A stretch of 9,132 bases of DNA. It comes from an uncultured Streptococcus sp. (GTDB taxonomy: Bacteria > Bacillota > Bacilli > Lactobacillales > Streptococcaceae). The notes under the pieces were generated by a model that ran no database searches, was not told where the DNA came from, and was given only the letters and a program-made list of their open reading frames with translations. The stretch is taken from positions 1 through 9,132 of the forward strand of contig CABSQC010000025.1 of assembly GCA_902479835.1 (NCBI GenBank). Reading direction: 5' to 3'. Shown here in pieces: positions 1 through 7,545 of the stretch (within the stretch, counting starts at the first letter, position 1; each line of letters starts with the position of its first letter). Position numbers and translations under genes: made by a program.

Positions 1-982
1 CGTGCAAGCTATGCAGCGAATGGCGGGTGATTTTGTTGCTGAGCAAACAAACTCAACCGTTCATTTGCCGGACGATAGTATGAAGGGGCGGATTATCGGT
101 CGTGAAGGTCGCAATATTCGTACCTTTGAGAGTTTGACAGGTGTCGACGTGATTATTGATGATACGCCTGAAGTGGTGACCTTGTCAGGGTTTGATCCGA
201 TTCGTCGTGAAATCGCCCGTATGACAATGGAGAGCCTTCTCAAAGATGGTCGGATCCATCCAGCCCGCATCGAAGAGCTGGTTGAGAAGAACCGCCAGGA
301 AATTGACAACCGGATTCGTGAATACGGTGAGGCGGCTGCCTATGAAATCGGTGCGCCAAACCTCCATCCAGATTTGATGAAAATCATGGGACGGTTGCAA
401 TTCCGTACTTCTTATGGTCAAAACGTTTTGCGTCACTCCATTGAAGTTGCTAAACTTTCTGGTATTATTGCTAGCGAGTTGGGTGAAAATGCTACCTTGG
501 CACGACGTGCAGGATTCTTACATGATATCGGTAAAGCGATTGACCGTGAAGTGGAAGGAAGTCACGTCGAGATTGGAACTGAATTGGCACGGAAGTACAA
601 GGAACATCCAGTGGTTGTCAATACTATTGCCAGTCACCATGGTGACGTGGAACCAGAAAGTGTCATTGCAGTCATTGTCGCTGCAGCGGATGCCTTGAGT
701 GCAGCTCGACCTGGAGCACGAAGTGAGTCACTTGAAAGCTACATCAAACGCTTGCAAGATCTTGAAGAAATTGCGAATAGTTTTGAAGGAGTTAAGACAA
801 GTTTCGCCCTTCAAGCGGGTCGTGAAATCCGTATTATGGTTAGCCCTGAGGCAATTAAGGATGATAAAGTGACGATCTTGGCTCATGATATTCGTGAGAA
901 AATCGAATCTAATCTTGAATATCCTGGAAACATTAAGGTTACCGTTATTCGAGAATTGCGTGCAGTCGATTACGCAAAATAA
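1..982 (+). CDS. rny: Ribonuclease Y, C-terminal part (5' truncated by window)
   Basis: RNase Y is a membrane-anchored endoribonuclease that starts mRNA decay in Firmicutes. About 326 residues are present, read from base 2; the family is usually about 520-540 residues, so the N-terminal membrane anchor and most of the coiled coil lie upstream of the window. The GTG at base 2 is simply a Val codon, not a start. Visible domains, numbered from base 2: a KH RNA-binding domain near residues 20-80 with the GXXG-type loop [10 protein letters not shown] at 31-40, then an HD hydrolase domain with His145 (RHSIEVA), the metal-binding His174-Asp175 pair (HDIGKAID) and the SHHGD motif near 203. The conserved C-terminal end ([12 protein letters not shown]) is intact and the frame is unbroken. 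It is followed directly by an intrinsic terminator, so it is probably the last gene of its transcript. The family assignment is very secure. Confidence 0.97.
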   Translation, partial: VQAMQRMAGDFVAEQTNSTVHLPDDSMKGRIIGREGRNIRTFESLTGVDVIIDDTPEVVTLSGFDPIRREIARMTMESLLKDGRIHPARIEELVEKNRQEIDNRIREYGEAAAYEIGAPNLHPDLMKIMGRLQFRTSYGQNVLRHSIEVAKLSGIIASELGENATLARRAGFLHDIGKAIDREVEGSHVEIGTELARKYKEHPVVVNTIASHHGDVEPESVIAVIVAAADALSAARPGARSESLESYIKRLQDLEEIANSFEGVKTSFALQAGREIRIMVSPEAIKDDKVTILAHDIREKIESNLEYPGNIKVTVIRELRAVDYAK

Positions 983-984
983 AC

Positions 985-1017
985 AAAAAGCTTGAGATCT
1001 AGCATCTCAAGCTTTTT
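985..1017 (+). terminator. Rho-independent terminator after rny
   Basis: The arms are a perfect 14-bp inverted repeat (985-998 with 1004-1017) around a 5-nt loop (CTAGC). The outer part of the stem is five A:T pairs, so the right arm ends in the TTTTT tract typical of an intrinsic terminator. It begins 3 nt after the rny stop codon and separates rny from the gmk promoter. The matching A-run on the left arm means it could also stop transcription from the opposite strand, but no convergent gene is present here. Confidence 0.93.
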
Positions 1018-1032
1018 GAATGAAAAAATCAG

Positions 1033-1061
1033 TTGAAAATTAGGCCGATTTTTGTTACACT
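1033..1061 (+). promoter_or_regulatory. Sigma-A-type promoter for gmk-rpoZ
   Basis: A -35 TTGAAA (1033-1038) and a -10 TACACT (1056-1061) are separated by the ideal 17 nt. A TG one base upstream of the -10 (1053-1054) gives an extended -10. The predicted transcript start is near 1068, leaving a leader of only about 20 nt before the gmk start at 1089. The position between the rny terminator and gmk supports the call. No start-site mapping is available to me. Confidence 0.75.
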
Positions 1062-1067
1062 AGATAG

Positions 1068-1721
<654 letters not shown>

Positions 1722-1746
1722 ATAATTAGAAATTAGGTATAGGAAT

Positions 1747-2061
1747 ATGATGTTAAAACCTTCTATTGATACGTTGCTTGACAAAGTACCATCAAAATAT
1801 TCATTGGTCATTCTTGAGGCAAAACGGGCCCACGAATTGGAAAGTGGTGCAGTACCAACTCAAGAATTCCAATCAGTTAAATCAACATTGCAAGCGCTTG
1901 AAGAAATCGAGTCTGGAAACGTAGTTGTTCACCCGGATCCAGAAGCAAAACGTGAAGCGCTTCGTCGTCGGATTGAAGCAGAGCGGATTCGCAAAGAAGA
2001 AGAAGAGCGCAAAATTAAGGAACAAATTGCCAAAGAAAAAGAAGATGGTGAAAAAATTTAA
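1747..2061 (+). CDS. rpoZ: DNA-directed RNA polymerase omega subunit
   Basis: The omega subunit binds beta' and helps assemble and stabilise RNA polymerase. The 104-residue product starts [11 protein letters not shown] and carries the core motif [14 protein letters not shown] at residues 18-31, typical of the omega fold, followed by [14 protein letters not shown]. Residues 66-104 form a very charged Arg/Lys/Glu tail, predicted helical, that is longer than in many Bacillus omegas but which I recall as usual in streptococci. Two ATG codons are adjacent (1747 and 1750). AGGA at 1741-1744 lies 2 nt from the first and 5 nt from the second, so the second may be the main start; the difference is one Met. 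It lies 25 bp after gmk and is probably transcribed with it. A hairpin overlapping the stop codon may end the transcript. Confidence 0.95.
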   Translation: MMLKPSIDTLLDKVPSKYSLVILEAKRAHELESGAVPTQEFQSVKSTLQALEEIESGNVVVHPDPEAKREALRRRIEAERIRKEEEERKIKEQIAKEKEDGEKI

Positions 2062-2088
2062 GGTTGGGGCTTCTCAATCTTATTTTTT
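2060..2088 (+). terminator. Probable intrinsic terminator at the end of rpoZ
   Basis: A 9-bp stem pairs 2060-2068 (AAGGTTGGG) with 2073-2081 (CTCAATCTT) around a 4-nt loop. Two of the pairs are G:U, so the stem is moderate. It is followed by A and then six T (2083-2088), with an A-run just upstream at 2051-2056. The left arm overlaps the last two bases of the rpoZ stop codon. Probably leaky, but positioned to end the gmk-rpoZ transcript. Confidence 0.6.
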
Positions 2089-2115
2089 GCTATTTAAAGG
2101 GTTCCGTGATAAAGT
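2087..2115 (+). promoter_or_regulatory. Candidate extended -10 promoter for the priA operon
   Basis: TTGCTA (2087-2092, four of six matches to the -35 consensus) and TAAAGT (2110-2115, four of six to the -10) are 17 nt apart. A TG one base upstream of the -10 (2107-2108) makes it an extended -10, the same design as the gmk promoter. Its first bases overlap the T-tract of the preceding hairpin. The predicted transcript start is near 2121, just before priA. The match is moderate and the call rests partly on position. Confidence 0.45.
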
Positions 2116-2136
2116 AAAGCTCATATGATAGAGGCT

Positions 2137-2141
2137 GGAGG
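2137..2141 (+). promoter_or_regulatory. Shine-Dalgarno that sets the priA start
   Basis: GGAGG lies 7 nt upstream of a GTG at 2149. The upstream in-frame ATG at 2125 has no comparable ribosome binding site and lies only a few bases from the predicted transcript start, so this site points to GTG 2149 as the true start. Confidence 0.8.
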
Positions 2142-2148
2142 TGAAAAA

Positions 2149-4533
2149 GTGATAGCAAAAGTCATCGTAGATGTCCCATTGATGCAGACAGATAAACCCT
2201 ACTCTTATCAGATTCCATCAGAATTTGAGGATATGGTGGAGGCAGGTATGCGAGTTCATGTCCCCTTTGGTAAAGGGAATCGCCTCATTCAAGGGATTGT
2301 GGTAGATGTTTTAGAAGAGGCAGACACAAGCGAGGAATTAAAAGCGATTGTGGAGGTCTTGGATTACACTCCGGTCTTAAATCAAGAGCAGTTCTGGTTG
2401 GCAGATCAATTACGAAAAAGTGTTTTTTCTTATAAGATCACGATTTTAAAAACCATGCTTCCTTCTCTCCTCAATTCGAGTTATGATAAGATTTTGTATC
2501 CTCAACCTTCTTTAGATTCCACTCTCAAAGTGAAACTTTTTGGTGAAAAAAATGAAGTTTCTTTTTCTTCTCTGGATGCGGCCGATCAAGCCCAAGTGAT
2601 GCGGTTGGTCAGAAAAGGAGATTTGGTACTTGAATACAAGGCCAAGGATAAGAAACAAATTAAAACAGAAAAATGGTATCGCGTTAACCAGGAAGGATTA
2701 AAAGAACTTCAACCATCAGCGAGAGCTAAAAAAAGGCTAGCATTGAAAGAGCGCCTGTTACTAGAGCAAGGGGAGCAACCCTTAGCAGGATTGTATCAGG
2801 ATTTTTCACGAGAAGTAGTGGCTTATTTTATTGATCAGGGTGTTTTAGAAATTACAGAACGAGAAGTGAATCGGGCGGCTGCATATTATGAAGGCAAAGA
2901 GCAGACCCAGGCTCTGCTTTTAAATTCAGAGCAAGCAAAAGCTGTCGAAACAGTAGTTTCTCAAATTGGGAAAACATCAAAGCCTTTTTTATTAGAAGGT
3001 GTGACTGGAAGTGGGAAAACAGAAGTTTATCTGCAGATTATTCAGGAAGTTCTAAATAAGGGAAAAACAGCTATCATGTTGGTCCCTGAAATTTCCCTGA
3101 CACCACAGATGACAGACCGTTTTATTTCGCGTTTTGGTCAGGAAGTAGCCATTCTACACTCGGGTTTATCAAACGGTGAGAAGTATGATCAATGGCGGAA
3201 AGTTGAACGTGGGGAGGCTAAGGTAGTCGTTGGAGCGCGCTCAGCCATCTTTGCTCCTTTAAAAAACATCGGAGCCATCATCATTGATGAGGAGCACGAG
3301 GCATCCTATAAACAAGATAGTAATCCGCGCTACCACGCAAGGGAAGTCGCAGTCTTAAGGGCTCAGTACAATCAAGCAGTCTTGCTTCTTGGATCTGCCA
3401 CCCCAAGTCTAGAATCACGGGCTCGTGCAACAAAAGGAGTTTATGAATTAATTCGTCTCACCCAGCGGGCCAATCCGGCAGCCAAAATTCCAGAAGTTAA
3501 AGTCGTTGATTTCCGTGATTATATTGGCCAAAATGAAGCTGGTAACTTCACTCCGGTTCTAGTGGAAGCTATTGCTGATCGCTTGCAGAAAAAAGAGCAG
3601 GTTGTCTTGATGTTGAACCGCCGTGGTTATTCCAGCTTTGTCATGTGTCGCGAGTGTGGAACTGTAGATACTTGTCCCAATTGTGACATCTCACTGACCC
3701 TCCACATGGATACTAAAACCATGAACTGTCATTATTGTGGCTATAGTAAAGCGATTCCTCGACACTGTCCAAATTGCCAAAGTCCTTCCATTCGTTATTA
3801 CGGGACAGGAACGCAAAAAGCCTATGATGAATTACAAGAGATCTTTCCTGAAGCTAAAATTCTGCGCATGGATGTGGATACCACTCGAAAAAAAGGGAGC
3901 CACGCAGCGATATTAGATGCTTTCGGGAATGGAGAAGCGGATATTTTGTTAGGGACGCAAATGATTGCGAAGGGCTTGGATTTTCCAAATGTGACGTTAG
4001 TGGGTGTCTTGAATGCGGATACTTCTTTAAATTTACCGGATTATCGATCCTCAGAGCGAACCTTTCAACTCTTGACTCAGGTGGCAGGAAGGGCCGGACG
4101 AGCAGAGAAAGAAGGAGAGGTTATCATTCAGAGCTACAACCCCAATCATTATGCGATTCGATTTGCCAAAGACCAAGATTATGAAGGTTTTTTTGCCTAT
4201 GAAATGCAGATTCGCCGGCAGCTGGGCTATACGCCTTATTACTTCACAGTTGGGTTAACCCTATCCCATAAGAGTGAGGAAATTGTGATGGAGAAGTCAC
4301 ATCAGGTCATGGAAATTCTCCGATCTGGCTTATCTGATCAGGTCCAAATCTTAGGACCAACACCTAAACCAATTGCACGCACACATAATTTGTATCATTA
4401 TCAAATCATTGTGAAATATCGTTTCGAAGAAGGCATGACTCAGGTCTTGAATCAAATCTTAGAATTTACACAAGAAAGAGGCAACCAAGATCTACGTGTC
4501 AGTATTGATAATGAACCTCAAAGTTTTATGTAA
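2149..4533 (+). CDS. priA: Primosomal protein N' (PriA helicase)
   Basis: PriA is a 3'-to-5' superfamily 2 DNA helicase that recognises stalled or repaired forks and reloads the replicative helicase. From GTG 2149 it is 794 residues, close to the family length. The start [19 protein letters not shown] matches the usual N-terminal fork-binding domain (about 1-105), followed by a winged-helix linker region. The helicase core shows Walker [10 protein letters not shown] (284-292), Walker B DEEH (380-383), GSATPS, then [12 protein letters not shown] from 602 and QVAGRAGR at 644-651. Between the helicase motifs all eight zinc-binding cysteines are present (500, 503, 509, 512, 527, 530, 540, 543). 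The upstream ATG at 2125 would add eight residues (MIEAGGEK) that contain the Shine-Dalgarno, so I prefer the GTG. It is likely the first gene of the second operon; fmt follows after 11 bp. Confidence 0.95.
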   Translation: MIAKVIVDVPLMQTDKPYSYQIPSEFEDMVEAGMRVHVPFGKGNRLIQGIVVDVLEEADTSEELKAIVEVLDYTPVLNQEQFWLADQLRKSVFSYKITILKTMLPSLLNSSYDKILYPQPSLDSTLKVKLFGEKNEVSFSSLDAADQAQVMRLVRKGDLVLEYKAKDKKQIKTEKWYRVNQEGLKELQPSARAKKRLALKERLLLEQGEQPLAGLYQDFSREVVAYFIDQGVLEITEREVNRAAAYYEGKEQTQALLLNSEQAKAVETVVSQIGKTSKPFLLEGVTGSGKTEVYLQIIQEVLNKGKTAIMLVPEISLTPQMTDRFISRFGQEVAILHSGLSNGEKYDQWRKVERGEAKVVVGARSAIFAPLKNIGAIIIDEEHEASYKQDSNPRYHAREVAVLRAQYNQAVLLLGSATPSLESRARATKGVYELIRLTQRANPAAKIPEVKVVDFRDYIGQNEAGNFTPVLVEAIADRLQKKEQVVLMLNRRGYSSFVMCRECGTVDTCPNCDISLTLHMDTKTMNCHYCGYSKAIPRHCPNCQSPSIRYYGTGTQKAYDELQEIFPEAKILRMDVDTTRKKGSHAAILDAFGNGEADILLGTQMIAKGLDFPNVTLVGVLNADTSLNLPDYRSSERTFQLLTQVAGRAGRAEKEGEVIIQSYNPNHYAIRFAKDQDYEGFFAYEMQIRRQLGYTPYYFTVGLTLSHKSEEIVMEKSHQVMEILRSGLSDQVQILGPTPKPIARTHNLYHYQIIVKYRFEEGMTQVLNQILEFTQERGNQDLRVSIDNEPQSFM

Positions 4534-4544
4534 GGAAGAAAGAA

Positions 4545-5480
4545 ATGACAAAATTAATTTTTATGGGAACGCCTGATTTTTCAGCGACGGTTTTAAAGGG
4601 ATTGTTAGCAGATTCGCGCTATGAAATTTTGGCAGTTGTGACGCAACCAGACCGCAAAGTAGGTCGCAAAAAAGAGATTCGAATGACCCCAGTGAAGCAG
4701 GTAGCTTTGGAACATCAACTACCGGTTCTTCAGCCAGAGAAATTATCGGGTAGTCCAGAAATGGAAACTCTCTTATCCCTAGATGCAGATGGAATTGTGA
4801 CCGCTGCTTTTGGACAATTTTTACCGACAAAATTGTTGGAGAACTTCCAATTTGCGGTGAATGTCCACGCGTCTTTATTGCCTAAATATAGAGGTGGGGC
4901 TCCCATTCACTATGCCCTGATCAATGGTGATGAAGAAGCTGGAGTTACAATTATGGAAATGGTCAAGGAAATGGATGCCGGAGACATGATTGCAGCTCGT
5001 TCTCTCCCAATTTTAGATGAGGACAATGTGGGAACTTTGTTTGAAAAATTGGCTGTCCTTGGACGTGACTTACTCCTAGATACTTTGCCAGCTTACCTGG
5101 CAGGGGAGATCAAGCCAAGTCCACAAGATCCAAGTTTGGTCACATTTTCACCGAATATTTTACCGGAAGAAGAGGTTTTGGACTGGACCAAAACCAATCG
5201 CCAAGTCTTTAATCAGATCCGAGGGATGAATCCTTGGCCAGTTGCTCATACGTTATTAAATGGTCAGCGCTTTAAAGTTTATGAAGCAGAGCTATGCGAA
5301 GGAAATGGAAATCCAGGAGAAGTGATTGCTTTGACCAAAAAAGAGTTGGTGGTCGCTGCAGGAGAAGGCGCGCTGTCCCTCAAAGTTGTGCAGCCGGCAG
5401 GAAAACCAAAAATGTCCACCACAGACTTTTTGAATGGCGCTGGCCGTCAATTGAAAGTAGGAGATCACTTTGGAAGTTAA
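4545..5480 (+). CDS. fmt: Methionyl-tRNA formyltransferase
   Basis: This enzyme formylates the methionine on initiator tRNA from 10-formyltetrahydrofolate, preparing it for translation initiation. At 311 residues it is full length. The N-terminal formyltransferase domain begins [17 protein letters not shown]; the catalytic triad equivalents are Asn106 and His108 (in [15 protein letters not shown]) and Asp144 (in MDAGDMI). The C-terminal tRNA-binding domain starts near residue 205 and includes [19 protein letters not shown] at 4532-4536 overlaps the priA stop codon and lies 8 nt before the ATG, so translation is probably coupled to priA. Its last 11 bases overlap the start of rsmB when that gene is read from TTG 5470. 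Pairing fmt with rsmB downstream is a common bacterial arrangement. Confidence 0.97.
   Translation: MTKLIFMGTPDFSATVLKGLLADSRYEILAVVTQPDRKVGRKKEIRMTPVKQVALEHQLPVLQPEKLSGSPEMETLLSLDADGIVTAAFGQFLPTKLLENFQFAVNVHASLLPKYRGGAPIHYALINGDEEAGVTIMEMVKEMDAGDMIAARSLPILDEDNVGTLFEKLAVLGRDLLLDTLPAYLAGEIKPSPQDPSLVTFSPNILPEEEVLDWTKTNRQVFNQIRGMNPWPVAHTLLNGQRFKVYEAELCEGNGNPGEVIALTKKELVVAAGEGALSLKVVQPAGKPKMSTTDFLNGAGRQLKVGDHFGS
5459..5463 (+). promoter_or_regulatory. Shine-Dalgarno supporting a TTG start for rsmB
   Basis: AGGAG lies 6 nt upstream of TTG 5470 and within the end of fmt. The competing ATG at 5485 has a poorer GGAAG at 5472-5476, 8 nt away. The site favours the TTG but does not exclude use of both. 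Confidence 0.5.
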
Positions 5481-6783
5481 ACAAATGAATGCGCGTGAAC
5501 AGATTGTTCGAGTGCTAGAAGAGGTTTTTGAGCAGGGAGCTTATTCTAATATTGCCCTAAATCAAGCGTTAGAATACTCTCAACTTTCAGATAAAGATAG
5601 AAGCTTTGTTACGGAAGTTGTTTACGGTACTGTCGCACGGAAGATAACACTCGAATGGTATCTCGCCCACGTGATTGAAGACCGGACGAAATTAGATCCT
5701 TGGCTCTATTATCTTTTGATGATGAGTTTGTATCAACTTGTCTATTTAGACCGCATTCCCGATCATGCCATCGTCAATGAAGCTGTCCAGATAGCAAAAC
5801 GTCGTAAAGAAGGCAGTGAGAAGTTTGTCAATGCTATTCTTAGAAAGCTCCTCCGCGAGGGGCTACCAGCTATTGATACGATCAAGCGAAAGAACAAACG
5901 TTATTCGGTAGAGTATTCCCTACCTGTATGGTTGATCAAAGCATTGATCGAAGAATACGGTGAAGAACGTGCTTGCGCTATTTTTAAGAGTCTCTATCAG
6001 CGTAATAAATCCAGTATTCGTGTGATTGATCTGGACGAAAAAGAAGAGTTGGCTCAGCTGCTCGAAGCAACCTCCTCTCTACTTGCTTCGTCCGCTCTCG
6101 TGAAAGAGCAGGGACATTTTGCGGCGCACTCCTTGTTTAAAGAAGGGTGCATTACTATTCAAGACGAGTCCAGCCAATTGGTGGCACCGGCTTTGGATTT
6201 GCAAGGAGATGAGTGGGTTTTAGATGCCTGTGCGGCGCCAGGTGGAAAGACGACCCACCTGGCTTCTTATCTCACAACTGGGAAAGTCACAGCCTTGGAT
6301 CTCTATGACCATAAGCTCAAATTGATTCAAGAAAATGCTAATCGGCTCCATGTTGCGGACAAAATTTTGACAAAGAAGTTAGATGCGACAAAAGTCTTTG
6401 AAACATTTGGACCTGATGCTTTCGATAAAATTTTGGTGGATGCGCCTTGTTCAGGGATTGGTTTGATACGGAGAAAGCCTGATATCAAGTACAATAAAGA
6501 GAGTGCAGATTTTGTATCTTTACAAGCTATTCAATTGGCCATTCTGGATAGTGTTTGTCAAAGTGTGCGTAAAGGTGGTATAATAGTGTACAGTACGTGT
6601 ACAATTATGGGCAAAGAGAATTTTGAAGTAGTGGACCAATTTTTGAAAGACCATCCAAATTTCGAACAAGTCCCATTGGATCACGAAAGAAAAGATATTC
6701 TTAAAAATGATTGTATCCTTATTACACCCGAATTATATGGAAGCGACGGCTTCTTTATCAGTCGTTTTAAGAGAATCTCATAA
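5470..6783 (+). CDS. rsmB: 16S rRNA (cytosine-967-C5)-methyltransferase RsmB (Sun/Fmu family)
   Basis: RsmB uses S-adenosylmethionine to make m5C967 in 16S rRNA. The 437-residue product has an N-terminal NusB-like RNA-binding domain (about 1-145, including [10 protein letters not shown] and [17 protein letters not shown]) and a C-terminal Rossmann methyltransferase domain. The SAM-binding motif is [10 protein letters not shown] at 252-261. The two conserved cysteines are Cys327 in [15 protein letters not shown] and the catalytic nucleophile Cys377 in YSTCTI. The end [17 protein letters not shown] is typical. The TTG start overlaps fmt by 11 bp, which suggests coupled translation; it also gives an N-terminus of similar length to the S. 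pneumoniae protein as I remember it. The alternative ATG at 5485 would remove five residues and leave all domains intact. phpP follows after 21 bp. A promoter-like sequence lies inside the gene at 6555-6584. Confidence 0.94.
   Translation: MEVKQMNAREQIVRVLEEVFEQGAYSNIALNQALEYSQLSDKDRSFVTEVVYGTVARKITLEWYLAHVIEDRTKLDPWLYYLLMMSLYQLVYLDRIPDHAIVNEAVQIAKRRKEGSEKFVNAILRKLLREGLPAIDTIKRKNKRYSVEYSLPVWLIKALIEEYGEERACAIFKSLYQRNKSSIRVIDLDEKEELAQLLEATSSLLASSALVKEQGHFAAHSLFKEGCITIQDESSQLVAPALDLQGDEWVLDACAAPGGKTTHLASYLTTGKVTALDLYDHKLKLIQENANRLHVADKILTKKLDATKVFETFGPDAFDKILVDAPCSGIGLIRRKPDIKYNKESADFVSLQAIQLAILDSVCQSVRKGGIIVYSTCTIMGKENFEVVDQFLKDHPNFEQVPLDHERKDILKNDCILITPELYGSDGFFISRFKRIS
6555..6584 (+). promoter_or_regulatory. 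Candidate internal promoter within rsmB, upstream of phpP-stkP
   Basis: TTGTCA (6555-6560, five of six matches to the -35) is followed after 18 nt by a perfect TATAAT (6579-6584) with a TG at 6576-6577, giving the full extended -10 TGGTATAAT. The predicted transcript start is near 6591, about 214 nt before phpP. It lies in coding sequence (Lys-Gly-Gly-Ile-Ile), so codon constraint could create it by chance; nevertheless it has the best consensus match that I noticed in the window. Confidence 0.45.
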
Positions 6784-6804
6784 TATCAGGAGGAAACTGA
6801 CAGT

Positions 6805-7545
6805 ATGGATATGACGATCTTAACCGATGTAGGTCAAAGACGGACAAATAACCAAGACTATGCAAATCAATATACAAACAAGGCAGGAAAACCGATGGTT
6901 TTACTTGCTGATGGTATGGGAGGACACCGTGCCGGAAATATTGCTAGTGAAATGGCAGTCACAGACCTAGGTGCGGCTTGGGTTTCTTCTGAGATCGAGA
7001 CGGTTAATCAAGTACGGGAATGGTTTGCAGAACATTTAGAAGCTGTGAACCGTCGGATCCATTTAGCTGGGCAAGATGATGAGCACAAAGGAATGGGAAC
7101 GACATTGGAAGCCTTGGCTTTTGTAGAAGGACAAGTGATTTATGCTCATGTTGGAGATTCGCGGATTGGCCTCATTCGTCAGGGCGAATATCAGCAGTTG
7201 ACCAGTGATCATTCTCTTGTAAATGCTCTTTTGCGAGCAGGTCAAATCACAGAGGAAGAAGCAGCCCATCATCCTCAACGTAACATCATCACTCAGTCCA
7301 TTGGCCAAAAAGATGAGTTGGAGCCGGATTATGGTTTGGTGACGGTTGAAGCAGATGATTATATTTTGATCAATAGTGACGGTTTAACTAATATGATTGG
7401 TCCGGATGAAATCAGAGATATTGTCTTGAGTGATGTTTCACTAGAAGAAAAAGCTCAAACCTTGATTCGTTTTGCCAATAATGCTGGAGGCTTGGATAAT
7501 ATCACCGTTGTACTGCTCCACTTTACTGAGGAGGACGCAGCATGA
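6805..7545 (+). CDS. phpP: PP2C-family serine/threonine protein phosphatase (PhpP/Stp type)
   Basis: This soluble, Mn/Mg-dependent phosphatase removes phosphates added by the kinase encoded next door, and from the kinase itself. It is 246 residues, the length I recall for PhpP of S. pneumoniae. PP2C motifs are present in order: [12 protein letters not shown] (7-18; metal ligand Asp18), [11 protein letters not shown] (Asp36 at the metal centre), [36 protein letters not shown] (Asp192) and GGLDNITV (Asp231). Asp192 and Asp231 match the metal-binding residues described for pneumococcal PhpP. No signal or membrane segment is seen. AGGAGG at 6788-6793 lies 11 nt before ATG 6805, slightly long; the next ATG (6811) is farther still and would lose conserved residues. 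Its stop codon overlaps the kinase start (ATGA), so the opposing enzymes are made by coupled translation. Confidence 0.96.
   Translation: MDMTILTDVGQRRTNNQDYANQYTNKAGKPMVLLADGMGGHRAGNIASEMAVTDLGAAWVSSEIETVNQVREWFAEHLEAVNRRIHLAGQDDEHKGMGTTLEALAFVEGQVIYAHVGDSRIGLIRQGEYQQLTSDHSLVNALLRAGQITEEEAAHHPQRNIITQSIGQKDELEPDYGLVTVEADDYILINSDGLTNMIGPDEIRDIVLSDVSLEEKAQTLIRFANNAGGLDNITVVLLHFTEEDAA
7529..7534 (+). promoter_or_regulatory. Shine-Dalgarno for stkP inside the phpP end
   Basis: AGGAGG lies 7 nt upstream of ATG 7542, inside the last codons of phpP. With the ATGA stop/start overlap it fixes the kinase start and shows that its translation begins as that of the phosphatase ends. Confidence 0.85.

Noticed and set aside
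1925..2128. Short + strand frame overlapping the rpoZ end and running into the priA leader
   Set aside because: It is out of frame with rpoZ, composed mainly of Lys from the A-rich rpoZ tail, and has no start signal or family resemblance.
6711..6738. Possible second promoter close to phpP (TTGTAT, 16 nt, TTATAT)
   Set aside because: The -35 match is poor and the spacing short, with no extended -10; it is much weaker than the candidate at 6555-6584.
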